Shown: positions 23,991-36,880 of the stretch, in pieces
How the letters are laid out: every line of letters starts with the position of its first letter
Numbering within the stretch: the stretch's first letter is position 1
Assembly (NCBI RefSeq): GCF_040115645.1
Contig: NW_027096039.1
Span: 248,001 to 312,000 of the forward strand
Direction of reading: 5' to 3'
Origin: Euwallacea fornicatus
Lineage: Eukaryota; Arthropoda; Insecta; Coleoptera; Curculionidae
DNA length: 64,000 bases
Position numbers and translations under genes: made by a program
The notes under the pieces: model-generated
Database searches by the model: none
The model's input: only the letters and a program-made list of their open reading frames with translations
Told to the model about the DNA's origin: nothing

Positions 23991-25144
23991 GCATCTTGTT
24001 GACTTTCCAAGAAAAATAACACTATATGTGCTCAAACACACAACTTTTGTGAATTTTCAAATTTTGAAGCTCGATAACTTCGGCAAATGTGGACCAAATT
24101 TGTTAAAGAAAGTGTCAAATTAAACACCTCAAGGAGATTTTGAAGATGTCACAACACATCATGATTGCATCTTGTTGAATTTCCAAGAAAAATAGTACTT
24201 TATGTGCTCAAACACACATCTTCGGTGACTTTTCAAATTTTGAAGCTCGATAACTTCGGCAAATGTGGACCAAATTTGTTAAAGAAAGTGTCAAATTAAA
24301 CACCTCAACGAGATTTTGAAGATGTCACAACACATCATGATTGCATCTTGTTGAATTTCCAAGAAAAATAGTACTTTATGTGCTCAAACACACAACTTGA
24401 GTGACTTTTCAAATATTGAAGCTCGATAACTTCGGCAAATGTGGACCAAATTCTTTAAAGAAAGTGTCAAATTAAACACCTCAACGAGATTTTGAAGATG
24501 TCACAACACATCATGATTGCATCTTGTTGAATTTCCAAGAAAAATAGTACTTTATGTGCTCAAACACACAACTTGGGTGACTTTTCAAACTTTGAAGCTC
24601 GATAACTTCGGCAAATGTGGACCAAATTCTTTAAAGAAAGTGTCAAATTAAACACCTCAACGAGATTGTGAAGATGTCATAACACATCATGATTGCATCT
24701 TGTTGAATTTTCAAGAAAAATAGTACTTTATGTGCTCAAACACACAACTTTTGTGCTTTTCAAACTTTGAAGCTCGATAACTTCGGCAAATGTGGACCAA
24801 ATTCATTAAACAAAGTGTCAAATTAATTAGCTCGACAAGATTTTGAAGATGTCACAACACATCATGATTGCATCTTGTTGAATTTCCAAGAAAAATAGTA
24901 CTTTATGTGCTCAAACACACAACTTGGGTGACTTTTCAAACTTTGAAGCTCGATAACTTCGGCAAATGTGGACCAAATTTGTTAAAGAAAGTGTCAAATT
25001 AATTAGCTCGACGAGATTTTGAAGATGTCACAACACATCATGATTGCATCTTGTTGAATTTCCAAGAAAAATAGTACTTTATGTGCTCAAACACACAACT
25101 TGGGTGACTTTTCAAACTTTGAAGCTCGATAACTTCGGCAAATG
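23991..25144. repeat. B-group block 10: B1-B2-B3-B5-B6-B7, leaving inside a monomer
   Basis: B1, B2, B3 (acttgagtg, aaatattg), B5 with the rare gtcataacac (near 24,676), B6 and B7. The next unit begins as B (acttgggtg, cttcggcaaatg) and becomes A at about 25,144 (aggacc, aacaaag). The same in-monomer switch recurs at 31,814-31,818. Confidence 0.88.
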
Positions 25145-26909
25145 AGGACCAAATTTGTTAAACAAAGTGTCAAATTAATCAGCTCGACGAGATTTTCAGG
25201 ATGTCACAACACATCATGATTGCGTCTTGTTAAATTTCCAAGAAAAATAGTACGTTATGTGCTCAACACACTACTTTTGTGACTTTTCAAACTTTGAAGC
25301 TCGATAACTTAGGAAAATGAGGACCAAATTTGTTAAACAAAGTGTCAAATTAATCAGCTCGACGAGATTTTCAGGATGTCACAACACATCATGATTGCAT
25401 CTTGTTAAATTTCCAAGAAAAATAGTACTTTATGAGCTCAGAACACTACTTTTGTGACTTTTCAAAATTTGAAGCTCGCTAACTTAGGCAAATGAGGACC
25501 AAATTTGTTAAACAAAGTGTCAAATTAATTAGCTCCACGAGACTTTGAAGATATCACAACACATCATGATTGCGTCTTGTTAAATTTCCAAGAAAAATAG
25601 TACGTTATGTGTTCAAACACACAACTTTTGTGACTTTTCAAATTTTGAAGCTCGATAACTTCAGCAAATGAGGACCAAATTTGTTAAACAAAGTGTCAAA
25701 TTAATCAGCTCCACGAGATTTTGAAGATATCACAACACATCATGATTGCGTCTTGTTGAATTTCCAAGAAAATTAGTACTATATGTGTTCAAACACACAA
25801 CTTTTGTGACTTTTCAAATTTTGAAGCTCGGTAACTTCAGCAAATGAGGACCAAATTTGTTAAACAAAGTGTCAAATTAATCAGCTCCACGAGACTTTGA
25901 AGATATCACAACACATCATGATTGCGTCTTGTTAAATTTCCAAGAAAAATAGTACGTTATGTGCTCAACACACTACTTTTGTGACTTTTCAAACTTTGAA
26001 GCTCGATAACTTAGGCAAATGAGGACCAAATTTGTTAAACAAAGTGTCAAATTAATCAGCTCGACGAGATTTTCAGGATGGCACAACACATCATGATTGC
26101 ATCTTGTTAAATTTCCAAGAAAAATAGTACTTTATGAGCTCAGAACACTACTTTTGTGACTTTTCAAAATTTGAAGCTCGCTAACTTAGGCAAATGAGGA
26201 TCAAATTTGTTAAACAAAGTGTCAAATTAATCAGCTCGACGAGATTTTCAGGATGTCACAACACATCATGATTGCATCTTGTTAAATTTCCAAAAAAATA
26301 GTACTTTATGAGCTCAGAACACTACTTTTGTGACTTTTTAAAACTTGAAGCTCGATAACTTCGGCAAATGAGGACCAAATTTGTTAAACAAAGTGCCAAA
26401 TTAATCAGCTCCAAGAGATTTTGAAGATATCACAACACATCATGATTGCATCTTGTTGACTTTCCAAGAAAAATAACACTATATGTGCTCAAACACACAA
26501 CTTTTGTGAATTTTCAAATTTTGAAGCTCGATAACTTCGGCAAATGTGGACCAAATTTGTTAAAGAAAGTGTCAAATTAAACACCTCAAGGAGATTTTGA
26601 AGATGTCACAACACATCATGATTGCATCTTGTTGAATTTCCAAGAAAAATAGTACTTTATGTGCTCAAACACACATCTTCGGTGACTTTTCAAATTTTGA
26701 AGCTCGATAACTTCGGCAAATGTGGACCAAATTTGTTAAAGAAAGTGTCAAATTAAACACCTCAACGAGATTTTGAAGATGTCACAACACATCATGATTG
26801 CATCTTGTTGAATTTCCAAGAAAAATAGTACTTTATGTGCTCAAACACACAACTTGAGTGACTTTTCAAATATTGAAGCTCGATAACTTCGGCAAATGTG
26901 GACCAAATT
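24493..26909. repeat. 38-monomer-offset duplication, copy 1 (offset 6,672 bp)
   Basis: Positions 24,493-26,909 match 31,165-33,581 at 6,672 bp. Rare shared markers: gtcataacac (24,676/31,348), ggatggcacaacac (26,077/32,749), taggaaaatgagg (near 25,310/31,982) and ctccaagag (near 26,409/33,081). The match is bounded by 24,492/31,164 (t/g) and 26,910/33,582 (t/c). I noticed no difference inside. Confidence 0.9.
25145..26447. repeat. A-group tract, A4-type exit
   Basis: A1, A2 and A5 units. Private variants: ggatggcacaac (26,077), ctcggtaac (near 25,828), a unit with only seven A after ttcc (near 26,291) and ctccaagag (near 26,409) in the A4-type exit unit. All recur 6,672 bp downstream. Confidence 0.85.
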
Positions 26910-28594
26910 TGTTAAACAAAGTGTCAAATTAATTAGCTCGACAAGATTTTGAAGATGTCACAACACATCATGATTGCATCTTGTTGAATTTCCAAGAAAA
27001 ATAGTACTTTATGTGCTCAAACACACAACTTGGGTGACTTTTCAAACTTTGAAGCTCGATAACTTCGGCAAATGTGGACCAAATTCTTTAAAGAAAGTGT
27101 CAAATTAAACACCTCAACGAGATTGTGAAGATGTCACAACACATCATGATTGCATCTTGTTGAATTTTCAAGAAAAATAGTACTTTATGTGCTCAAACAC
27201 ACAACTTTTGTGCTTTTCAAACTTTGAAGCTCGATAACTTCGGCAAATGTGGACCAAATTTGTTAAACAAAGTGTCAAATTAATTAGCTCGACAAGATTT
27301 TGAAGATGTCACAACACATCATGATTGCATCTTGTTGACTTTCCAAGAAAAATAACACTATATGTGCTCAAACACACAACTTTTGTGAATTTTCAAATTT
27401 TGAAGCTCGATAACTTCGGCAAATGTGGACCAAATTTGTTAAAGAAAGTGTCAAATTAAACACCTCAAGGAGATTTTGAAGATGTCACAACACATCATGA
27501 TTGCATCTTGTTGAATTTCCAAGAAAAATAGTACTTTATGTGCTCAAACACACATCTTCGGTGACTTTTCAAATTTTGAAGCTCGATAACTTCGGCAAAT
27601 GTGGACCAAATTTGTTAAAGAAAGTGTCAAATTAAACACCTCAACGAGATTTTGAAGATGTCACAACACATCATGATTGCATCTTGTTGAATTTCCAAGA
27701 AAAATAGTACTTTATGTGCTCAAACACACAACTTGAGTGACTTTTCAAATATTGAAGCTCGATAACTTCGGCAAATGTGGACCAAATTCTTTAAAGAAAG
27801 TGTCAAGTTAAACACCTCAACGAGATTTTGAAGATGTCACAACACATCATGATTGCATCTTGTTGAATTTCCAAGAAAAATAGTACTTTATGTGCTCAAA
27901 CACACAACTTGGGTGACTTTTCAAACTTTGAAGCTCGATAACTTCGGCAAATGTGGACCAAATTCTTTAAAGAAAGTGTCAAATTAAACACCTCAACGAG
28001 ATTGTGAAGATGTCACAACACATCATGATTGCATCTTGTTGAATTTTCAAGAAAAATAGTACTTTATGTGCTCAAACACACAACTTTTGTGCTTTTCAAA
28101 CTTTGAAGCTCGATAACTTCGGCAAATGTGGACCAAATTCATTAAACAAAGTGTCAAATTAATTAGCTCGACAAGATTTTGAAGATGTCACAACACATCA
28201 TGATTGCATCTTGTTGAATTTCCAAGAAAAATAGTACTTTATGTGCTCAAACACACAACTTGGGTGACTTTTCAAACTTTGAAGCTCGATAACTTCGGCA
28301 AATGTGGACCAAATTTGTTAAAGAAAGTGTCAAATTAATTAGCTCGACGAGATTTTGAAGATGTCACAACACATCATGATTGCATCTTGTTGAATTTCCA
28401 AGAAAAATAGTACTTTATGTGCTCAAACATACAACTTGGGTGACTTTTCAAAATTTTGAAGCTCGATAACTTCGGCAAATGTGGACCAAATTTGTAAAAG
28501 AAAGTGTCAAATTAAACACCTCAACGAGATTTTGAACATGTCACAACACATCATGATTGCATCTTGTTGACTTTCCAAGAAAAATAAAACTATA
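26448..28594. repeat. B-group block 11: two module runs, second is B1-B2-B3-B5-B6-B7-B8
   Basis: First run: B1, B2, a B3/B4 hybrid, B5, and B6 whose right end changes to gttgactttcc and re-enters B1 (near 27,340). Second run: B1, B2, B3 (with gtgtcaagtta near 27,800), B5, B6, B7 and B8 (with the private caaacatacaac near 28,424), leaving through D1. Entering B1 from B6 skips the A tract entirely. Confidence 0.87.
26840..26940. repeat. B3/B4 hybrid monomer, one monomer lost
   Basis: The left part is B3 (acttgagtg, aaatattgaag). The right part is B4 (aatttgttaaacaaag, aattagctcgacaag). At the matching place in the second copy (33,520-33,790) B3 and B4 are separate complete units. The join lies within their shared stretch, about 26,872-26,909. 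The same hybrid occurs near 38,790-38,885. Confidence 0.87.
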
Positions 28595-29679
28595 TGTGCT
28601 CAAACACACAACTTTTGTGAATTTTCAAATTTTGAAGCTCGATAACTTCAGCAAATGAGGACCAAATTTCTTAAACAAAGTGTCAAATTAATCAGCTCCA
28701 CGAGATTTTAAAGATATCACAACACATCATGATTGCGTCTTGTTAAATTTCCAAGAAAAATAGTACTTTATGTGCTCAACACACTACTTTTGTGACTTTT
28801 CAAACTTTGAAGCTCGATAACTTAGGCAAATGAGGACCAAATTTGTTAAACAAAGTGTCAAATTAATCAGCTCGACGAGATTTTCAGGATGTCACAACAC
28901 ATCATGATTGCGTCTTGTTAAATTTCCAAGAAAAATAGTACGTTATGTGCTCAACACACTACTTTTGTGACTTTTCAAACTTTGAAGCTCGATAACTTAG
29001 GCAAATGAGGACCAAATTTGTTAAACAAAGTGTCAAATTAATCAGCTCGACGAGATTTTCAGGATGTCACAACACATCATGATTGCATCTTGTTGAATTT
29101 CCAAGAAAATTAGTACTATATGTGTTCAAACACACAACTTTTGTGACTTTTCAAATTTTGAAGCTCGATAACTTCAGCAAATGAGGACCAAATTTGTTAA
29201 ACAAAGTGTCAAATTAATTAGCTCCACGAGACTTTGAAGATATCACAACACATCATGATTGCGTCTTGTTAAATTTCCAAGAAAAATAGTACGTTATGTG
29301 TTCAAACACACAACTTTTGTGACTTTTCAAATTTTGAAGCTCGATAACTTCAGCAAATGAGGACCAAATTTGTTAAACAAAGTGTCAAATTAATCAGCTC
29401 CACGAGATTTTGAAGATATCACAACACATCATGATTGCATCTTGTTAAATTTCCAAGAAAAATAGTACTTTATGAGCTCAGAACACTACTTTTGTGACTT
29501 TTCAAAATTTGAAGCTCGCTAACTTAGGCAAATGAGGATCAAATTTGTTAAACAATGTGTCAAATTAATCAGCTCGACGAGATTTTCAGGATGTCACAAC
29601 ACATCATGATTGCATCTTGTTAAATTTCCAAAAAAAATAGTACTTTATGAGCTCAGAACACTACTTTTGTGACTTTTTA
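26880..29679. repeat. 49-monomer-offset duplication, copy 1 (offset 8,604 bp)
   Basis: About 2.8 kb matches 35,484-38,283 at 8,604 bp. Shared rare markers: caaacatac (28,425/37,029), aacaatgtgtc (29,551/38,155) and the D1 unit with ctccacgagattttaaag (28,696/37,300). Differences noticed: tatgtgctc against tatttgctc (27,364/35,968), an a/c near 29,387/37,991, and one extra a at the right end (tttttaaacttg against tttttaaaacttg). Confidence 0.87.
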
Positions 29680-30135
29680 AACTTGAAGCTCGATAACTTC
29701 GGCAAATGAGGACCAAATTTGTTAAACAAAGTGCCAAATTAATCAGCTCCACGAGACTTTGAAGATATCACAACACATCATGATTGCGTCTTGTTAAATT
29801 TCCAAGAAAAATAGTACGTTATGTGCTCAACACACTACTTTTGTGACTTTTCAAACTTTGAAGCTCGATAACTTAGGCAAATGAGGACCAAATTTGTTAA
29901 ACAAAGTGTCAAATTAATCAGCTCGACGAGATTTTCAGGATGTCACAACACATCATGATTGCATCTTGTTAAATTTCCAAGAAAAATAGTACTTTATGAG
30001 CTCAGAACACTACTTTTGTGACTTTTCAAAATATGAAGCTCGATAACTTCGGCAAATGAGGACCAAATTTGTTAAACAAAGTGCCAAATTAATCAGCTCC
30101 ACGAGATTTTGAAGATATCACAACACATCATGATT
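28595..30135. repeat. A-group tract with D1 entry
   Basis: D1 here reads ctccacgagattttaaag (28,696) rather than ctcctcgag. It contains A1, A5 and A2 units, aacaatgtgtc at 29,551, and a shortened A4 (tttttaaacttg near 29,674). The exit unit has caaaatatgaag (near 30,028) with an A4 right part. Confidence 0.84.
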
Positions 30136-31814
30136 GCATCTTGTTGACTTTCCAAGAAAAATAACACTATATGTGCTCAAACACACAACTTTTGTGAATT
30201 TTCAAATTTTGAAGCTCGATAACTTCGGCAAATGTGGACCAAATTTGTTAAAGAAAGTGTCAAATTAAACACCTCAAGGAGATTTTGAAGATGTCACAAC
30301 ACATCATGATTGCATCTTGTTGAATTTCCAAGAAAAATAGTACTTTATGTGCTCAAACACACAACTTGAGTGACTTTTCAAATATTGAAGCTCGATAACT
30401 TCGGCAAATGTGGACCAAATTTGTTAAAGAAAGTGTCAAATTAAACACCTCAAGGAGATTTTGAAGATGTCACAACACATCATGATTGCATCTTGTTGAA
30501 TTTCCAAGAAAAATAGTACTTTATGTGCTCAAACACACATCTTCGGTGACTTTTCAAATTTTGAAGCTCGATAACTTCGGCAAATGTGGACCAAATTTGT
30601 TAAAGAAAGTGTCAAATTAAACACCTCAACGAGATTTTGAAGATGTCACAACACATCATGATTGCATCTTGTTGAATTTCCAAGAAAAATAGTACTTTAT
30701 GTGCTCAAACACACAACTTGAGTGACTTTTCAAATATTGAAGCTCGATAACTTCGGCAAATGTGGACCAAATTCTTTAAAGAAAGTGTCAAATTAAACAC
30801 CTCAACGAGATTTTGAAGATGTCACAACACATCATGATTGCATCTTGTTGAATTTCCAAGAAAAATAGTACTTTATGTGCTCAAACACACAACTTTTGTG
30901 CTATTCAAACATTGAAGCTCGATAACTTCGGCAAATGTGGACCAAATTTGTTAAACAAAGTGTCAAATTAATTAGCTCGACAAGATTTTGAAGATGTCAC
31001 AACACATCATGATTGCATTTTGTTGAATTTCCAAGAAAAATAGTACTTTATGTGCTCAAACACACAACTTGGGTGACTTTTCAAACTTTGAAGCTCGATA
31101 ACTTCGGCAAATGTGGACCAAATTCTTTAAAGAAAGTGTCAAAATAAATACCTCAACGAGATTGTGAAGATGTCACAACACATCATGATTGCATCTTGTT
31201 GAATTTCCAAGAAAAATAGTACTTTATGTGCTCAAACACACAACTTGGGTGACTTTTCAAACTTTGAAGCTCGATAACTTCGGCAAATGTGGACCAAATT
31301 CTTTAAAGAAAGTGTCAAATTAAACACCTCAACGAGATTGTGAAGATGTCATAACACATCATGATTGCATCTTGTTGAATTTTCAAGAAAAATAGTACTT
31401 TATGTGCTCAAACACACAACTTTTGTGCTTTTCAAACTTTGAAGCTCGATAACTTCGGCAAATGTGGACCAAATTCATTAAACAAAGTGTCAAATTAATT
31501 AGCTCGACAAGATTTTGAAGATGTCACAACACATCATGATTGCATCTTGTTGAATTTCCAAGAAAAATAGTACTTTATGTGCTCAAACACACAACTTGGG
31601 TGACTTTTCAAACTTTGAAGCTCGATAACTTCGGCAAATGTGGACCAAATTTGTTAAAGAAAGTGTCAAATTAATTAGCTCGACGAGATTTTGAAGATGT
31701 CACAACACATCATGATTGCATCTTGTTGAATTTCCAAGAAAAATAGTACTTTATGTGCTCAAACACACAACTTGGGTGACTTTTCAAACTTTGAAGCTCG
31801 ATAACTTCGGCAAA
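30136..31814. repeat. B-group block 12: B1-B3/1-B2-B3-B4-B5-B5-B6-B7
   Basis: The second unit has a B3 left part (acttgagtg) and a B1 right part (cctcaaggag near 30,452). All subtypes from B2 to B7 then appear, with B5 twice (aaataaatacc near 31,145, then gtcataacac near 31,348). It leaves inside a monomer at about 31,814 by the same B-to-A switch as block 10. Confidence 0.86.
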
Positions 31815-33581
31815 TGAGGACCAAATTTGTTAAACAAAGTGTCAAATTAATCAGCTCGACGAGATTTTCAGGATGTCACAACACATCATGATTGCGTCTT
31901 GTTAAATTTCCAAGAAAAATAGTACGTTATGTGCTCAACACACTACTTTTGTGACTTTTCAAACTTTGAAGCTCGATAACTTAGGAAAATGAGGACCAAA
32001 TTTGTTAAACAAAGTGTCAAATTAATCAGCTCGACGAGATTTTCAGGATGTCACAACACATCATGATTGCATCTTGTTAAATTTCCAAGAAAAATAGTAC
32101 TTTATGAGCTCAGAACACTACTTTTGTGACTTTTCAAAATTTGAAGCTCGCTAACTTAGGCAAATGAGGACCAAATTTGTTAAACAAAGTGTCAAATTAA
32201 TTAGCTCCACGAGACTTTGAAGATATCACAACACATCATGATTGCGTCTTGTTAAATTTCCAAGAAAAATAGTACGTTATGTGTTCAAACACACAACTTT
32301 TGTGACTTTTCAAATTTTGAAGCTCGATAACTTCAGCAAATGAGGACCAAATTTGTTAAACAAAGTGTCAAATTAATCAGCTCCACGAGATTTTGAAGAT
32401 ATCACAACACATCATGATTGCGTCTTGTTGAATTTCCAAGAAAATTAGTACTATATGTGTTCAAACACACAACTTTTGTGACTTTTCAAATTTTGAAGCT
32501 CGGTAACTTCAGCAAATGAGGACCAAATTTGTTAAACAAAGTGTCAAATTAATCAGCTCCACGAGACTTTGAAGATATCACAACACATCATGATTGCGTC
32601 TTGTTAAATTTCCAAGAAAAATAGTACGTTATGTGCTCAACACACTACTTTTGTGACTTTTCAAACTTTGAAGCTCGATAACTTAGGCAAATGAGGACCA
32701 AATTTGTTAAACAAAGTGTCAAATTAATCAGCTCGACGAGATTTTCAGGATGGCACAACACATCATGATTGCATCTTGTTAAATTTCCAAGAAAAATAGT
32801 ACTTTATGAGCTCAGAACACTACTTTTGTGACTTTTCAAAATTTGAAGCTCGCTAACTTAGGCAAATGAGGATCAAATTTGTTAAACAAAGTGTCAAATT
32901 AATCAGCTCGACGAGATTTTCAGGATGTCACAACACATCATGATTGCATCTTGTTAAATTTCCAAAAAAATAGTACTTTATGAGCTCAGAACACTACTTT
33001 TGTGACTTTTTAAAACTTGAAGCTCGATAACTTCGGCAAATGAGGACCAAATTTGTTAAACAAAGTGCCAAATTAATCAGCTCCAAGAGATTTTGAAGAT
33101 ATCACAACACATCATGATTGCATCTTGTTGACTTTCCAAGAAAAATAACACTATATGTGCTCAAACACACAACTTTTGTGAATTTTCAAATTTTGAAGCT
33201 CGATAACTTCGGCAAATGTGGACCAAATTTGTTAAAGAAAGTGTCAAATTAAACACCTCAAGGAGATTTTGAAGATGTCACAACACATCATGATTGCATC
33301 TTGTTGAATTTCCAAGAAAAATAGTACTTTATGTGCTCAAACACACATCTTCGGTGACTTTTCAAATTTTGAAGCTCGATAACTTCGGCAAATGTGGACC
33401 AAATTTGTTAAAGAAAGTGTCAAATTAAACACCTCAACGAGATTTTGAAGATGTCACAACACATCATGATTGCATCTTGTTGAATTTCCAAGAAAAATAG
33501 TACTTTATGTGCTCAAACACACAACTTGAGTGACTTTTCAAATATTGAAGCTCGATAACTTCGGCAAATGTGGACCAAATT
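31165..33581. repeat. 38-monomer-offset duplication, copy 2
   Basis: Second copy of 24,493-26,909. Beyond its right edge the relation to the first locus continues at 6,847 bp, one monomer more, because the first locus lost a monomer at the B3/B4 hybrid near 26,850-26,930. Confidence 0.9.
31815..33119. repeat. A-group tract, copy of 25,145-26,447
   Basis: Matches the tract 6,672 bp upstream, including ggatggcac (32,749), ctcggtaac (near 32,500) and ctccaagag (near 33,081). Confidence 0.88.
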
Positions 33582-35109
33582 CTTTAAAGAAAGTGTCAAG
33601 TTAAACACCTCAACGAGATTTTGAAGATGTCACAACACATCATGATTGCATCTTGTTGAATTTCCAAGAAAAATAGTACTTTATGTGCTCAAACACACAA
33701 CTTTTGTGCTATTCAAACATTGAAGCTCGATAACTTCGGCAAATGTGGACCAAATTTGTTAAACAAAGTGTCAAATTAATTAGCTCGACAAGATTTTGAA
33801 GATGTCACAACACATCATGATTGCATCTTGTTGAATTTCCAAGAAAAATAGTACTTTATGTGCTCAAACACACAACTTGGGTGACTTTTCAAACTTTGAA
33901 GCTCGATAACTTCGGCAAATGTGGACCAAATTCTTTAAAGAAAGTGTCAAATTAAACACCTCAACGAGATTGTGAAGATGTCACAACACATCATGATTGC
34001 ATCTTGTTGAATTTTCAAGAAAAATAGTACTTTATGTGCTCAAACACACAACTTTTGTGCTTTTCAAACTTTGAAGCTCGATAACTTCGGCAAATGTGGA
34101 CCAAATTTGTTAAACAAAGTGTCAAATTAATTAGCTCGACAAGATTTTGAAGATGTCACAACACATCATGATTGCATCTTGTTGACTTTCCAAGAAAAAT
34201 AACACTATATTTGCTCAAACACACAACTTTTGTGAATTTTCAAATTTTGAAGCTCGATAACTTCGGCAAATGTGGACCAAATTTGTTAAAGAAAGTGTCA
34301 AATTAAACACCTCAAGGAGATTTTGAAGATGTCACAACACATCATGATTGCATCTTGTTGAATTTCCAAGAAAAATAGTACTTTATGTGCTCAAACACAC
34401 ATCTTCGGTGACTTTTCAAATTTTGAAGCTCGATAACTTCGGCAAATGTGGACCAAATTTGTTAAAGAAAGTGTCAAATTAAACACCTCAACGAGATTTT
34501 GAAGATGTCACAACACATCATGATTGCATCTTGTTGAATTTCCAAGAAAAATAGTACTTTATGTGCTCAAACACACAACTTGAGTGACTTTTCAAATATT
34601 GAAGCTCGATAACTTCGGCAAATGTGGACCAAATTCTTTAAAGAAAGTGTCAAGTTAAACACCTCAACGAGATTTTGAAGATGTCACAACACATCATGAT
34701 TGCATCTTGTTGAATTTCCAAGAAAAATAGTACTTTATGTGCTCAAACACACAACTTGGGTGACTTTTCAAACTTTGAAGCTCGATAACTTCGGCAAATG
34801 TGGACCAAATTCTTTAAAGAAAGTGTCAAATTAAACACCTCAACGAGATTGTGAAGATGTCACAACACATCATGATTGCATCTTGTTGAATTTTCAAGAA
34901 AAATAGTACTTTATGTGCTCAAACACACAACTTTTGTGCTTTTCAAACTTTGAAGCTCGATAACTTCGGCAAATGTGGACCAAATTCATTAAACAAAGTG
35001 TCAAATTAATTAGCTCGACAAGATTTTGAAGATGTCACAACACATCATGATTGCATCTTGTTGAATTTCCAAGAAAAATAGTACTTTATGTGCTCAAACA
35101 CACAACTTG
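33353..35109. repeat. Ten-monomer tandem duplication, copy 1 (period 1,757 bp)
   Basis: Positions 33,353-35,123 match 35,110-36,880 at 1,757 bp with no difference noticed, bounded by 33,352/35,109 (c/g) and 35,124/36,881 (t/c). The private variant tatttgctc (34,208) is present in both (35,965), so the change came before the duplication. Confidence 0.91.
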
Positions 35110-36880
35110 GGTGACTTTTCAAATTTTGAAGCTCGATAACTTCGGCAAATGTGGACCAAATTTGTTAAAGAAAGTGTCAAATTAAACACCTCAACGAGAT
35201 TTTGAAGATGTCACAACACATCATGATTGCATCTTGTTGAATTTCCAAGAAAAATAGTACTTTATGTGCTCAAACACACAACTTGAGTGACTTTTCAAAT
35301 ATTGAAGCTCGATAACTTCGGCAAATGTGGACCAAATTCTTTAAAGAAAGTGTCAAGTTAAACACCTCAACGAGATTTTGAAGATGTCACAACACATCAT
35401 GATTGCATCTTGTTGAATTTCCAAGAAAAATAGTACTTTATGTGCTCAAACACACAACTTTTGTGCTATTCAAACATTGAAGCTCGATAACTTCGGCAAA
35501 TGTGGACCAAATTTGTTAAACAAAGTGTCAAATTAATTAGCTCGACAAGATTTTGAAGATGTCACAACACATCATGATTGCATCTTGTTGAATTTCCAAG
35601 AAAAATAGTACTTTATGTGCTCAAACACACAACTTGGGTGACTTTTCAAACTTTGAAGCTCGATAACTTCGGCAAATGTGGACCAAATTCTTTAAAGAAA
35701 GTGTCAAATTAAACACCTCAACGAGATTGTGAAGATGTCACAACACATCATGATTGCATCTTGTTGAATTTTCAAGAAAAATAGTACTTTATGTGCTCAA
35801 ACACACAACTTTTGTGCTTTTCAAACTTTGAAGCTCGATAACTTCGGCAAATGTGGACCAAATTTGTTAAACAAAGTGTCAAATTAATTAGCTCGACAAG
35901 ATTTTGAAGATGTCACAACACATCATGATTGCATCTTGTTGACTTTCCAAGAAAAATAACACTATATTTGCTCAAACACACAACTTTTGTGAATTTTCAA
36001 ATTTTGAAGCTCGATAACTTCGGCAAATGTGGACCAAATTTGTTAAAGAAAGTGTCAAATTAAACACCTCAAGGAGATTTTGAAGATGTCACAACACATC
36101 ATGATTGCATCTTGTTGAATTTCCAAGAAAAATAGTACTTTATGTGCTCAAACACACATCTTCGGTGACTTTTCAAATTTTGAAGCTCGATAACTTCGGC
36201 AAATGTGGACCAAATTTGTTAAAGAAAGTGTCAAATTAAACACCTCAACGAGATTTTGAAGATGTCACAACACATCATGATTGCATCTTGTTGAATTTCC
36301 AAGAAAAATAGTACTTTATGTGCTCAAACACACAACTTGAGTGACTTTTCAAATATTGAAGCTCGATAACTTCGGCAAATGTGGACCAAATTCTTTAAAG
36401 AAAGTGTCAAGTTAAACACCTCAACGAGATTTTGAAGATGTCACAACACATCATGATTGCATCTTGTTGAATTTCCAAGAAAAATAGTACTTTATGTGCT
36501 CAAACACACAACTTGGGTGACTTTTCAAACTTTGAAGCTCGATAACTTCGGCAAATGTGGACCAAATTCTTTAAAGAAAGTGTCAAATTAAACACCTCAA
36601 CGAGATTGTGAAGATGTCACAACACATCATGATTGCATCTTGTTGAATTTTCAAGAAAAATAGTACTTTATGTGCTCAAACACACAACTTTTGTGCTTTT
36701 CAAACTTTGAAGCTCGATAACTTCGGCAAATGTGGACCAAATTCATTAAACAAAGTGTCAAATTAATTAGCTCGACAAGATTTTGAAGATGTCACAACAC
36801 ATCATGATTGCATCTTGTTGAATTTCCAAGAAAAATAGTACTTTATGTGCTCAAACACACAACTTGGGTGACTTTTCAAA
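35110..36880. repeat. Ten-monomer tandem duplication, copy 2
   Basis: Adjacent second copy of 33,353-35,123. The junction unit near 35,090-35,130 is the hybrid that unequal exchange between a B7-like unit and a B2-like unit would leave. Confidence 0.91.
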
